From the NCBI GenBank assembly GCA_963573385.1, contig CAUYLG010021735.1:1-64000 (forward strand): DNA of 64,000 nucleotides, in the 5' to 3' direction. The notes below the pieces were generated by a model that was not told the origin of the DNA, ran no database searches, and saw nothing but the letters and a program-made list of their open reading frames with translations. This document shows, one piece after another, positions 25,603-38,360 of the stretch; within the stretch, counting starts at the first letter, position 1; the number at the start of each line of letters is the position of its first letter. The DNA comes from Cacajao melanocephalus. Lineage: Eukaryota > Chordata > Mammalia > Primates > Pitheciidae. Position numbers and translations under genes: made by a program.

Positions 25603-26021
25603 ATTATAAAAAATGCAATTACAATGAAGGAATCAACTAAAATTATCCATAACTCATTCTACCATGACCCATGTCTAGGAATTACTCATGTGAGATTTTT
25701 GCATCTAACATATGCAACATGATTATGTATAGCATTCATTTTTTAATGAGAGTGATAAAAATCACATTAGAGTAAAGTCAGCAAAGAGGTTATTTTTTTC
25801 CCCATGTGTAGAAGGAAATTGTGTTTAAATGTTGGAAGGAGAATGCCACCATCCATTGCCGTAACAGGTACAGGTGTATACAGCAACATACTCATAGACA
25901 CAGGCAGAAAATTGTCTCTAAAAGTGAGGGTCATTATGGAGAAAAATTATCAATTTCTCACACTTGTATCCTGCTCCCCATTCGAAGTCTCCATTTCCTA
26001 TCATTTCTGTTTTTTAAAAAA
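25603..26021. other. Unassigned sequence
   Basis: Nothing recognised before the LINE-1 at 26022. Confidence 0.4.
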
Positions 26022-27560
26022 ATAATAGCTTTACTGAAATATATTTCACATACTGTATAATCTGCCAATTTAAGGTGTACATGCAATTCAGTGATGTTTA
26101 ATATATAATATTACAGTACTGTGGAAGGGTTAACACAATCAGTTTTTAGAGTATTTTCACCACCCCAAAAAGAAACTCTGTGCCCTTTGGCAACCCCTCT
26201 CCAGCCCCTTCCTTCAGCCCCTGGCAACCACTAATCTGCCTTTTGTCTCTATGAATTTCCTTATTTTGAAATTTCATATAAATGGAATACTGAAAGGAGA
26301 ATAAAAACCTTGGGACCCCAAACTGATTATGCTAAAGGAAAAAGTCAAGCTTGAGAGCTCAATCACATAAAACTACCTCCTCTTTTTTTTCCTAAAAAGA
26401 TAGCGACAAAGATAAAAGGCTGTATACCTCCTTCACAATTTGCACACAAGAAAAATCCTTGTGGGCCCCAAGATCTTTACACAAAAACAGTTCTGTTGAA
26501 TTTCACCCTGAGGATGTAAATTATTATCTTATGCTCACAGGTATGAGACAAAGGACTGAATTAGAAGTCATTCCTCATCTGAGACAAATGTATATCTGAC
26601 TGATTCCTCTACTCTCTGTTTACTTTATCTTATGTAAAAATGCAGATTCACTGAGCATGAGACAAACACATAACTATTTCTCTACCCTCTCCTTTCAAAG
26701 TAAAATGTGGACTCACTGAATGCTGATCAAAGACTCAAAAGAATGCAACTGCTTGCCCCTTTTATCTACCCTCCCCACTTTTTTCCCTTCATTTTTTCCT
26801 ACTGCCAGCTCTTTCCCCTTTAAATATTTTAGTCCTTAATCTCTCTTTGGAAAAAGCATGGATCACAGATATTCCTGTGGTTTCATGTTCCTTTTTCCCC
26901 ATGGCATCCTCAACCTTGGCAAAATAAATGTCTAAATTGAGACCTGTCTCAGTTGCTTTTTGGTTTAGAGAATCATGCAATATATGCTTTTTTTGTGACT
27001 TGCTTCTTTGGCCTGATGTCATATTTTCAAGGTTCACCTATTTAGTATCAGTAGCCATTCTTTTTTACAGCAGAATAATATTCTATTCTATGAGCATATC
27101 ACATTTTGTTTATCAATTCATTCACTCATAGACTTTTGGGTTGTTTCTACCTTTCAGTTTGAATAACACTGTTATGAATGTTCATGTATAATGTTGTTGT
27201 AGACATATGTTTTCATTACCCTTGGGTGTATATCTAGGAATGGAAATGCTGGGTCATATGGTAACTCCATTTTTAACTTTTTGAGAAAATGCCATCCTGT
27301 TTTCCAAAGCTGCATCATTTTTTATTCCCACCTGAACTGTATGAAGCTTCCACGTTTTCCCCATTCTTGCCAGTACTTATGTCATTTTGATTATTGTTCT
27401 CCTAAGTAGATATGAAATAATATCTCACTGTGATTTTAATGTGTATTTCCTTGATGGTTAAAGAGGTTGACCTCTTTTCATGTGCTTTGTGGCCATTTAT
27501 ATATTTTCTTTGGAGAAATGTCTATTCAGATCATTTTCTCATTTTGAAATTGAGTCTGAT
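26022..27560 (-). mobile_element. L1M-type LINE-1 fragment, split by LTR
   Basis: Reverse-complement LINE-1: agctttactgaaatatattt, cagcccctggcaaccactaa on the left, then gaatcatgcaatatatgctt and ggaaatgctgggtcatatgg on the right. The two parts join in register when 26291-26969 is removed. Confidence 0.85.
26291..26969 (+). mobile_element. Complete LTR inside L1M
   Basis: A 679-bp segment starting tgaaaggagaataaaaacct and ending ctttttggtttaga interrupts the LINE-1. Near its 3' end it has an aaataaatgtctaaattgag polyadenylation-type signal followed by gacctgtctcag. Host gaat occurs on both sides (26285-26288, 26970-26973), an imperfect TSD. It looks like a solo ERV LTR; the family is not assigned. 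Divergence is modest compared with the surrounding L1M. Confidence 0.75.
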
Positions 27561-27756
27561 CACTTTGATAGCAGTAGCAAGAATACATTAGTGAAAAGAC
27601 TTTTTCTCCCTTCTTCACAGTCCTCCCGCCCAAGAATGTAAGTAAAGATCCTGTTGGTAGCTGATTGGGCATTAAGGAAGAGGGGTGCATCTAGGTTCAT
27701 TCTCAGGTAACTGGATGGGTAGTGGTGCTATCTTTAGAGATGGAGGATAACGTGCA

Positions 27757-27950
27757 AGGCAGAATTTAGATCTATGGGTTCTAATCCTGGTGCTGCCACT
27801 CCTAGCTATGTAAGTTTGGAAAAATTAATCATTAGTTGCCTCCAATTCATTTTCTGTAAATTGAGACTAGTAATAGTGCCTACCTCATAGAATTAATGTA
27901 AAAAGTAAATGATTTAACACACATGAAACACTTAGAACTGTGGGTGTCCA
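27757..27950 (+). mobile_element. MIR SINE
   Basis: Near-complete core: gggttctaatcctggtgctg, ccactcctagctatgtaagt, gtgcctacctcatagaatta, acacttagaactgtgg. Confidence 0.78.
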
Positions 27951-29820
27951 TCATTATTTGCTTTCTACTTCTTCCTCTCCATCACCTTCTCTGATATCAT
28001 CATCACCATCATAACTGAGAATGCAGGAGGAAGAGGAATTTAAGAAAAGGTAGGTAATCTGTTGATATACTCCATTTTGGGCGTGCTCATTGGAGTACCT
28101 GTGGACCTCCAGTTAGAGACGTCTAGTAGTTAAGTGGATGAGAAGCTAGTAACCAAAGCTGGTGGTTACAAAGTAGGAAGACTCTAGTGATGGTGCTATA
28201 CAGGAAGTTAAGGAAGGAAAAGGTTTAATAAACAGGTTGGTCTATAATACTAAATACTCTATAAAGTTCAAATAATACAGGGGACTAGGGAGCCTAGTGA
28301 ATTAAGTAATAAGGAGCTCACTGGTAGCATTTCATGGAACATTTTTACAGGAGGGGTCTCTTTCACTTAGCCAGTGACTACATTGAAGTTGGAGGCCACG
28401 GCTTGGCTCATAATCATGTGATTTTCTCTGATAGGGAAGAAAGTAATTGGGTAGTGTTAACAATTCAAGGACCTGAGTCCTGCATGGGTGGCTCTTTCAC
28501 TTCAGGCTGTCAACATAAGAAGCTTATGTCCAAGGAATCATTGGCAGAATGAGAATTAAGGTCAGGGCTTGGTATTCATGTGGCAAATACTCAGTTCCAA
28601 TGGGGGGCTTTTTTGGTAAAATTAAATTGGGGCATAGCCTGGTCCTTGGACTTAAGCTTCTTACCTTTGTCATATGGAAGCAAGAAGTTAAGTAAGTGAT
28701 GGGAAGAGTGCCTTCACAGAGCAGGGGCAGGACATCAAGAGGGAAATGGGACATACTGGTATTCTTGACAATGCACAAGTATCACACTCACTTATAAAAC
28801 ATGGGCCCACAAGCATCTGCACAAGCAGCCCTTCTGCTGGGAGGGCCAAATATTCCTTCACGATCCCAGTCTTGAAGTCATTCCAGAACTTTGACATGAG
28901 GGGCCCAACTTCCTCTCTCCTTGAGCTGTTTGACTGAGTGGAAGTTGGGGGTTACCAGGGTATATGTGCCAGAGGATGTGATTTCCACTAACATATGATT
29001 CACAAAAACATTACTTTCTTGATCTTTTAAGAAGCTTATAATCACAGAACACTTGGAAGTTATACTCTTCATAGAACACTATGAAATATTGATATATTTA
29101 ATTTTAGGAATAATTTTAAGCAGAAAATGTGGCTCTATTATATGTCACAATATAAAATCATAACCACAAACACACATATCCATAAAAAATCATGTGGTTG
29201 AATTAAAAGTGATTGGCTGTTTGCATTAACTTTGGCTTGATACTTATTCATTACATTTGTTATCAGCTAGCACTCACCAGCAGACATCAGTAGCAGGTGC
29301 AAAAAGCACTGAAAAATTTTGGCAAAGAAAAGCTTAAAATTGTGAAAATTTTATCCATTAAGTTATATTTTCTGGAAATTGCAAAACTCCTGCAATTATT
29401 CCAATTTAGTGATGGAACATATCCGTTTTGCAGACTGAGAATCTCTAAACTAGTTCTAAAAATTTAATACTACAAGTTGTCCTGTACCAGAAAGGCTGTG
29501 ACTTGTCTATTAACAGATACTATATTAAGAGCTCATTTTTGCTTTGGTAGTGGGCTGAGGGGCTACAGTTTAGATGTTTGCACTTTCCATTTCCTGTTAC
29601 CAAATGCAAATGAACTAATCAACTCTATTTTCCTTTCTCACATTAACTTTCCAAAATGTTTGTGCCATATTCAAAATGGTATCTATCCAGAGAAGAGGTA
29701 AGAGTGATGAAGTGTGAGTAGAGTCTCTCTTTTGCATAGTTCTGAGAGCCTCTGGCTACTATTTTCTCCTAAATTGCTCATAGGATAAATTTCCTATCTC
29801 CATTATAATTTAAGCATTGG
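27951..29820. other. Unassigned sequence
   Basis: About 28060-28210 resembles the unnamed old repeat at 22440-23005 (gtggacctccagttagagac, gtctagtagttaagtgg). The rest shows no repeat. Short minus-strand frames at 28524-29072 in different registers have no recognised domain. Confidence 0.35.
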
Positions 29821-30262
<442 letters not shown>

Positions 30263-30289
30263 TGAAGTTCTCATAGAAGCATTGTATTT

Positions 30290-30525
30290 CAGATGGTATG
30301 ACTTTTGGAGTAAGACATAATTAGATTTGACTTCAGCTTACCATCTTAGGCAATGAATGTAATGTCTCAAAATTTATTTACACATCTGTTAAATTGAGAC
30401 AATAATATTTAGCTTTTATAGCATTGTCACGAGGACTGAGAGTTGCTCTAAGTATAACAGTAATATCATGCCTTGCACATAGGATCTAATTAATAAATGG
30501 CAGTTATTGTTATTCCAGACTGTAA
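30290..30525 (+). mobile_element. MIR SINE
   Basis: Diverged but ordered: gacttttggagtaagacat, cacatctgttaaattgagac, tgtcacgaggactgagagtt, tcatgccttgcacataggat. Confidence 0.65.
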
Positions 30526-30739
30526 ATGATATGTCTTGCGATTTTATATACTTACCAAATTGCATAATGATAAAGCAGTGTGGATTAATTTATTATGACA
30601 CAATTTTGACAATTTAGTATTTCATGTTTTTTAAAACTATGTAAATTTTCTTATTAACACATTTTAGCTATTAGCAGTCCACAGAGTCGGAACAAATTTC
30701 TTACATCTAATTTAATCCTCTATTGTTAAAAGTTAAAAA

Positions 30740-31055
30740 TGGCTGGGTATGGTGTGGCTTACACCTATAATTACAGTGCTTTGGGAGGCAGGAGAATCAT
30801 TTGAGGCCAGGAGTTTGAGACCAGGCTGGGCAACATAGAAAGCCCCCCTATTGCTACAAAAAATAAAACAATTAGCTGGGTATGGTAGCCTGTGCTTGTA
30901 TTCAGTCCTAGTTATTTGGGAGTCTGAAGTTGGAGGATCTCTTGAGCACAGAAGTTTGAAGTTGCAATGAGCTATGATTACACTGCTGCACGCCAGTCTG
31001 GGTGACAGAGCAAGACGGTTTCTAAAAAATAAAACAAAAAATAAAAGAACTGAAA
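30740..31055 (+). mobile_element. Alu, J-like
   Basis: Old, indel-rich plus-strand Alu: ggctgggtatggtgtggctt, gccaggagtttgagaccagg, tgcaatgagctatgattaca, then an A-rich tail. A deletion is present in the left arm after ctttgggaggc. Confidence 0.88.
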
Positions 31056-31455
31056 GAACTTTGTCAAAAAAACTAAAAATTATTAGGTTACAGAATGAGC
31101 AAAAATCTAATGAAATGCACTATTTTAATGGAAATCATTTTTTGCCCTCCTGTATTGATGTAGACTTTATTAATTAATACCACTACATTCTCTATGATTA
31201 TCACTTAAGCAAAACCAATGGGCCCTGGGTTTGATGGTCAATTTTCTAGGTTGATTTGTCTATGAAAAGAACTACTGTGAACTATTTCTACAATGGAAAC
31301 ATTGATTTACCATTTATATGTCAAAGAAAATAAAAGCATATGAAATTCATAACAAGGTCATACCATAAGGCATCATAAAGGAACAGAAACCACTGGGACA
31401 TTCATTCTGAGCTAAATTTCAGAATTTGAGTGGGACTTAATATAATAAAAATGGT
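31056..31455. other. Unassigned sequence
   Basis: AT-rich, nothing recognised. Confidence 0.4.
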
Positions 31456-31605
31456 AGGATGGGTGTGGTGGCTCATGTCTGTAATCCCAGCTAGTTGGGA
31501 GGCTGAGTCAGAAGAATCGCATGAACCTGGGAAGAGGAGGTTGTGGTGAGCCCAGATTGTGCCACTGCACTCCAGCATGGGAGACAAGAGTGAGACTCTG
31601 TCTTA

Positions 31606-31640
<35 letters not shown>

Positions 31641-31643
31641 AGG
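31456..31643 (+). mobile_element. FRAM-like Alu monomer with (AAAT)n tail
   Basis: The Alu head (ggatgggtgtggtggctcat) passes directly into the right-arm sequence (cagctagttgggaggctgag). This gives a ~150-bp monomer followed by an (aaat)n microsatellite at 31605-31640. It is a free right monomer or an Alu deleted between its two arms. Confidence 0.8.
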
Positions 31644-32037
31644 TAGCACTCTCCTTGACCATAAGTTGGAGCTATTTTTCCTGTTTGTAGTAACGCTTTA
31701 GGTGGGTCAAGGCTAACCATACCCTCTTGCTGTTGTACATAACCACCCTGGACTTGAATAGGTTTAGTTGTGAGTATATTACCATCTTCTCAATACAGTT
31801 AATATTAAATGTCACCTCCAGCCTAAAATTAGGGAGAAAGAATAAATATTAATTACAAAGATGAACCTGGGAATATAATTTTGGAGGCGAGCTGGACTTA
31901 GGAGTTGGCCCAAGTTATGCAATCTGAGTGAATCTAAGGATACTTGTAACATGCAACTTCCTCAACATAGATTCTGTAGCTTCCAAACTTCTAGCACTGA
32001 AAATGATCTGATCAATTCCAGTGGTTCCTGTTTAAAG
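31644..32037. other. Unassigned sequence
   Basis: Nothing recognised. Confidence 0.4.
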
Positions 32038-32150
32038 TGTAATTCATTCGTCCTTTAAAGCAATATGTACTGAGCACCTGCATTATACCAGGTAATGCTG
32101 ATATAGCAGTGCACAATGATCCTGGAATGATTAAAATATCTGACTGATGC
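32038..32150 (-). mobile_element. L2 LINE 3' end
   Basis: Reverse complement of the L2 terminus: attcattcgtcctttaaagc, tactgagcacctgcattata, then gatatagcagtgcacaatga. Confidence 0.65.
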
Positions 32151-32314
32151 CTTAGTATGAACCCATTTATCAGAAAAGTTCCCTCTATAGAGAGTGAGAG
32201 AAGCAAATGGGAAAGAGGAAACCTAGAAACTTTAGAAGACGGAGGTAAAAATCTATAGATTAAACAGAACTTTTGGTTGTAAGGTACAGAATGCAATCTG
32301 AACTATCTCAAAAA

Positions 32315-33580
32315 ATTACCTTGTTTAAAAAACCAGTTTTTGGTTTTGGTGATTTGCTCTATTATATTTTTGTGTTTAATTTTATGGGTTTCTACTCTAA
32401 TTTTAATTATTTTTTCTTCTGCTTGTTTTAGGCATACATTACTCTTCTTTCTCTAGTTTTCTAAGGTGGAAGCTTAGTTTATAGATTATAGATGTTAATC
32501 TTTTGTAATATATGCATTTAATGTTATAGATTTCCACTTAAGCATTGCTGTGCTGCATTCTTTAAATTTGATAAGTTATACTGCCTTTTTCACTTAGTTC
32601 AAAGTATTTTAACATTTCTCTTGATACTTCTTTGATCCACATGTTATTTAGCAATGTGTTTAATTTTAAGGTATTTGGGGATTCTCTTGTTATATTTCTG
32701 TTATTGATTTCTAGTTTGTTTTCATTGTAGTGTGAGAACATGCTTTACATGATTTGTATAAATTTGTTACGGTGAATTTTATAGTTCAGAATGTGGTCTA
32801 TCTTGGTTAAAGTTCCATGTGAGCTTGAGAAGAAAGTATATTTTACTGTTGTTGTTGAATGGAGTAATCTATAAATGTCAATTAGATAAAGTTGATTGAT
32901 AGTGCTGTTCAGGTCATATATATCCTTACTGATTTTCTACCTGCTTGATCTATGCATTATTGACAGATGGCTGTTGATGTTTCTAACTAGAATAAATTTG
33001 TCCATTTCTCCTGTCAGTTCTGTCAGTTTTGGTCTCATGTATTTTGACAGTCTCTTGCTAAGTGTACACACAGTAAGGATGCTTACGTCTTGGAGAATTG
33101 ACCCCCTTATCATTATATAATTTGCTTGTCTCTCATAATCCTCCTTGTTCTAAAGTCTGTTTTGTTTGAAATTAATACAGTGATGGCAGCTTTCTTTTAC
33201 TTAGTGTTAGCATGGTATATCTTTATCCATCCCTTTACTTCTAAACTATGTATATCTTTATAAAGTACGTTTCTTATGGACAACATGTAGTTGGGTCTGG
33301 TTTTGTTTTTATTTTTTAATCCACTCTATCAATCTCTGTCTTTTATTTGGTAGGTTTAGACTATTCATATTTAAAGTGTTTGATATAATTTCTACCGTGT
33401 TTATAACTATGTTCTATAACTTGTGTTTGTTTTGTATCACTCCCAATCCTGTTTTCTGTCTTCTCTGGTTTTAATAGAAAATTAATACGACTCAATTTTA
33501 TCGATCTCTTAGCAAGAAAATTCTAATTTTTAAAAATCATTTTTCATTGGTTGTTCTAGAGTTTACAATATACTTTTTAA
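32315..33580 (-). mobile_element. L1M-type LINE-1, ORF-region fragment
   Basis: Reverse-complement LINE-1 coding-region remnant. Landmarks: gatttgctctattatatttt, ttatagatttccacttaagc, ttgatttctagtttgttttc, gtgttagcatggtatatctt, and gttgttctagagtttacaat near 33550. All frames are interrupted. Its 5' continuation appears beyond 34560. Confidence 0.85.
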
Positions 33581-33654
33581 AAAGTTTTAAATATTTTTGG
33601 CAAAATATGTATTACATAAAATTTAAAAATTTAACCATTTTTAGGTGTACAATT

Positions 33655-33860
33655 CAGCAGTGGTGATTTTCTCTATTATATTTTTATATATTTTTTAAAT
33701 ATATATTTTTATTTATTTTATTTATATATTTATATATATTTTATTATATATTATTATATATTTATATATTTTATTTATTTTATATATATTGTTCTATTAT
33801 ATATATACATACGTATATATATATATACACACATACACACACACACACGTATATATACTA
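33655..33860. repeat. AT-rich tract ending in (TA)n/(CA)n
   Basis: About 150 bp of nearly pure A/T (tatatttatatatattttat and variants) pass into alternating purine-pyrimidine tacgtatatatatatatac and cacacacacacgtatatata. It sits at the junction between two LINE-1 pieces. Confidence 0.9.
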
Positions 33861-33869
33861 GTTATTATA

Positions 33870-34560
33870 GTGGAAGAAATTGCTACACCCATCATCTCAC
33901 ACAGTTACCCATTTCCTCTTCCCTGTGGCAAGAGCAGCTACAATCTGCTCATTTAGCAAAAACTGAGTACATTACAGCATTATGAACTACAGTCTTCATG
34001 TTGTACATTAGATCTTTAGACCTGTTCATCCCACAAAACTGCTACTTTGTATCCTTTAATCTACATTTTCTCATTTCTTTCCTACCACCCTTACCCTGGT
34101 AACTACTGTTTATTCTCTCTATATATTTGACTTTAAAAAGATTACACATATAAGTGAGACTGTGCAATATTTTTTTTTGTGCTGGCTTATTTCACTTAGC
34201 ATTATGTTCTTCAACTTCATCCATTTTTGGTAATTAACAGGAGTTCCTTTTTTTTTAATGCTAGATAAAAATCTGTTGCATACATACAAATACACACAAC
34301 TGACTGTACATGGAAATATACAATGCAAACATTATATGGAAACAACCTAGATGTCCATCCACAGACAAATGAATAAACAATCACAGTTTAACCATTTGTC
34401 TGTGGATGGACACCTAGGTTGTTTTCATATGTTGGCTGTTGTAAATAATGCTGCACGGAGCATGAGAGAACAGAGATCCTTATAAGGTGGTGATTTCATG
34501 TCTTTTAGATATATCCTCAGAAGAGGAATTGCTGGGTTATATGGTAATTCTATTTTTAAT
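33870..34560 (-). mobile_element. Second LINE-1 3' region with internal inversion
   Basis: Reverse-complement LINE-1 3' sequence: cacagttacccatttcctct, gttgtacattagatctttag, cacatataagtgagactgtg, and gaattgctgggttatatggt at 34528-34547. About 34265-34385 is in the opposite orientation, creating the inverted repeat at 34337-34427. It splits the L1M at 32315-33580 from its 5' part at 34561-36530. Confidence 0.78.
34337..34427. repeat. 35-bp inverted repeat with 21-base loop
   Basis: Left arm 34337-34371 and right arm 34393-34427 are reverse complements with two mismatches. The sequence is LINE-1 ORF2-derived in both arms. Confidence 0.92.
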
Positions 34561-36530
34561 TACTATTACTTCTTTTAAAAAGTTATCTTTCACATCAATT
34601 AAGAAAAATAAAATATTTTATTTTTGTTTCTTTTCTGGAGCTTTTTTAAAATCAAGATCCACATTTCTGACATAATTTTTCTTCTTTCTGAAGAGGTAAT
34701 GTTAACATTTCTTGCAGAGTAGGTCTGCAGGTGATAAATTCCCTGAGCTTTTGTTTGTCTGAGAAAGTCTTGATATCTCCTTCATTTTTGAAGAATTGAC
34801 CTTGCTGAATATAAAACTCTAGGTTGGCGGAAGTCAATTTTCTTTATTCTTTTGGTTTCATCACTTTAGATATTGCACTTTACGTTCTTGTTCGCATGAT
34901 TTCTGAGGAGAAGCATGTTGTAATTCTTATTCCTCTATAGGAATATAAAATTACATTTTTATATTCATATAAACATTATTACATATAAACATTATTACAT
35001 ATTTATATATAAAATTACATTTTTATATTTTACAATTTTATAGGAATATAAAATTACATTTTCTTAAACAAAATACACATATTTTGTTTAAGAAACTCTT
35101 TCAAGGTTTTATCTTTGTCTTTGGCTTTCTGCATAACTGAACGAGGTTTTGGAATTTATCCTGGGTAGTGTTTCCTCAGTTTCTGGAGCTGTAGTCTGGT
35201 GTCTGTCATTAATTCTGGGAAGTTCTCAGCCATTATTCACGTTTCTTCCTCTCTATTCTCTCTTTTCCTTCCAATATTCCAATTACATGTATGTTAAACC
35301 TTTTGAAATTGTCCCCTAGTTGTTGAATGTTCTTTTTCATTTTTCTCTTTGCCTTTCAGTTTGGGAAGTTACTACTGATCTCATTTCAAGCTCACAGATT
35401 ATTTACTGAACTGTATTAAATCCACTGATGAGCCTATCTAAAGTCAATTTTTCATTTCTGGTACAATGTTTTTCTAGCATTTTCTTTTTGTTCTTTGAGT
35501 TTCCATCTACATTACCATCTGCTCTTGCACGTTGTCTACTTCTTTCATTAAAGCCTATTTCATATTAATCATAGTTATTTTAAATACCCTATTGGATAAT
35601 TTCGACATTTACATCATATCTGCACTTGTTTCTGCTTATTGCGTTTTCTGATGTTCTTTTTTCTTGCCTTTGGTATGCTTTGTAACTTTTTGTTGAAATC
35701 GAGACATGTATCAGATAGAAGAACTTGAGGTAAATAGGCCTTTAGTGTGAGGATTTGGACTTTTAAAAAAGAAAGAGTTGGACTCTGGTACCAGAGGTTT
35801 CAAATTTCTTTGGTGTTCTAGGTTTTGTCTCCCCTCTAGGTTTGGGGCTTCCCCAAGTATTCCATCTTAGATAGAGTCTATATTTTGCAGCTCTTTCAGC
35901 TGCAACCTAATGTTGTTATACTGCGGTCTTATTGGTGTGATGCTAAGGGAAGGGAAAGTGAAGCATTCTACTATCTTTTCAGTGCTAAAGTGGGCCTGAG
36001 TCTTGGAGTTGCGGCATTCACAAGTGTTTCTCGAATGGTAAGGCTTTTTCCCTCTTCCTCCTACTCCCTTCCCTGGCAGCACCATGGCCAATTTATTTCC
36101 TTGAAGCCCGTATCCTTCATTGAGTGTTTTTTGCCTCCCTCTCTATTAGGTGATGCTGGAAAGTTGCGGGAGGCTATGAATTATTGAAAAAATATTCTTT
36201 CATCTACTGAGTAAGGCTCTAGGCAAAGTCATTTCCCATGGGTAGTAGGTCTTTGTTATGGAGAAAGCTCTGGTTAAACTTTACAATGACTACTCTTTCC
36301 TTACCCCTGTCAGAGCTATGAGAGCATCTTTCTGGGATCTTCATCATGAAAACCTGGTGATGTTCCTGGAGGCAATGCTCATGGAAGTGAGGCACTCCCC
36401 CAAAATTGTGGTCCTCTAGAATTTCAAGGAAAGTCTAAAAAAATTGACTCTGGTTTTTTTAAATCTTTTTCTTATTGTGAGGATGGGAATGCTGTCTCCC
36501 AAGCCCTTCACATGTCAGAGCTGATACTAG
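34561..36530 (-). mobile_element. L1M-type LINE-1, 5' part
   Basis: Continues the minus-strand L1M toward its 5' end: catttcttgcagagtaggtc, gcttttgtttgtctgagaaa, ttctcagccattattcacgt, ctttttgttctttgagtttc, gttgaaatcgagacatgtat. The last few hundred bases (35870-36530) look like antisense 5' UTR, less certain. Confidence 0.75.
34936..35092. repeat. Local AT-rich duplications and perfect hairpin
   Basis: tataggaatataaaattaca occurs at 34936-34955 and again at 35039-35058, with a partial third copy near 35006. Tandem aaacattattacatat units lie between (34971-35001). At 35063-35092 there is a perfect 13-bp inverted repeat (cttaaacaaaata) with a 4-base loop. Confidence 0.88.
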
Positions 36531-38132
36531 AAGTCTTTTCCTCAAATAATAAAGATATATTATTTACCTATGTAACAAATTCATGGGAAGGGAGGCACAG
36601 CTGGCTTCAGGAATCACTAGGACTAAGGCCTTGAATGCTGCCAAGATTCTTCTACAGTTTGAATTCTCCCTGGGACAATGTTACTGTTTACTGTTGCTGA
36701 TTGTCAACATGTTTTCTCTCTGTCTGCAGGAACTTCTGGACTCACATCCTAAAAGCTCTGTTACCGCAGAACCAAACAATCCTCTTCAGCTTAACAAAAA
36801 ACATCCTGCAGGAGGATTGTGATTGGCTCACCTTGTTTCACACACCCACAGCCTGGTCCAATCACTGTAGCTATGGAGGGGTGAGACTCTGATTGTCCCA
36901 ACCTGAACCATACGCATACCCTTGGTGCCAGGGAAATGTGACAATTTCCAGAACGCCATTAACTAACTCCAGAACCACCTCCATTAACTTACGGAGATTC
37001 TAACTAGGCATAAGGAGGGAGAGTGTAAGAGAGAGAAGGAGACCATTTTAGAACGGGAAGTACAGGAAAGATAAGGAAGCCAAATACACAAACGTAAAGG
37101 GGAATTGGGGAATAACTAACTCGAGGCAAAATCTGCCCGCTTCACAATTTCCTCTGCTTAAAAACATCGTTTAATCCTTTGGGATGTTTATGAGAAGGGA
37201 TGATTTCAAACCTTGCCTCTTATAGTCCTTAGTGAAGTGGATAACTGAGTCTATTAATCTGACAATGCATTTAAACTGAGTTATTGTGACAGGAGATTTC
37301 CATTATCTATTTCATCGAGTTGCAAGCTGTCAGAATAAATCTTATGAAGGGGGAAGATCAAAGCTACTTTCTTTTATTTGCTGTTTTTAGATTCCATGAA
37401 AGCTTAGATTCAACTTGGTTTAATGCATAACTCAGGACAGAAAAGCAAGGTGGTGATTTCTATTGTAAGCTCCTGCACTCTACACCCTATAAAATTAAAA
37501 AAAAAAAAAAATCCTCACAGGTGACAATTCCTGGCAGCTCAACTTGAATAAGACTGCTATTTTTTCTAAAAAAAAATTAATTAACATTTGCTCATTCAAG
37601 TTTGACCTGAAATAGTCTAAATCTCCATGAGAAATTTAAGAACGGGAACCAAAGTTTCAATAAAACTTTCTGTAAAAGTAATTAGAAGGTATGTAAGTTC
37701 TGTGAAACCCAATTTGAACTTGTTTAAGCGAAAAAGTACATTTATAGCCTCATTAAAAAAAGAACAACCCATGGGTTTCAAGACTTCTATCTATGGTTTT
37801 ACATTTTGTTATCAGGACCTACTCTTCCATTTCTTGACTTTGCTCTTTGTAATGGGCTTCATTCTCACTTCCTTATGAATTGATGTCCAGTGGAAGAGGA
37901 AGTACACATCACTCTCTTAAAGCCATCAAATCTAAAGATTGCACCTCATTAGACTGGGCAACATGCTTAAACCTCAGTTAATCACTGTGGCCCGAGGATG
38001 ATGGCTGTAACTGACCAGGCTGGGAGGGTGGAGTCAGCGTTTATAGAATAGGATCTAAACTAAAGGAATGGATGGTTTCCCAGAATAAACTCAGAGTTTC
38101 GTTACCAAAATGGTAGTAATAGCTGTAACAAC
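36531..38132. other. Unassigned sequence
   Basis: Part of 36790-36960 (gattggctcaccttgtttca, cagcctggtccaatcactgt) recalls an old interspersed repeat I cannot name. An A14-15 run lies at 37498-37512. 37130-37400 is repeat-free with CpG remnants. Confidence 0.35.
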
Positions 38133-38360
38133 AGGGAAGGTGATAACAACAGACATTTATAGAGTGCTTATTATGTGCCCAGCACTCTTCTGTGCATTTT
38201 AAATGGTTTAACTAATTTAATCCTCATGACAAACTCATGAGAAGACAGGTTGCATGACTTGCCAAAAGTTATAAGCTGACAAGTAACAGAATGAGGATTT
38301 GAAGCTAGGAGTTTGAAGCTGGCTCTGGATTAGTACAGTTAACCACTACTCATTATTGTC
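38133..38360 (-). mobile_element. MIR SINE
   Basis: Reverse-complement MIR: gtgcttattatgtgcccagc, actaatttaatcctcatgac, atgacttgccaaaagttata, gaatgaggatttgaagctag. Confidence 0.82.

Noticed and set aside
28524..29072. Series of minus-strand frames suggesting a processed pseudogene
   Set aside because: Three registers are needed, no A tail or TSD is visible and I recognise no parent protein.
31605..31640. Regular 4-bp repeat considered as CRISPR-like or minisatellite array
   Set aside because: It is the (AAAT)n tail of an Alu monomer.
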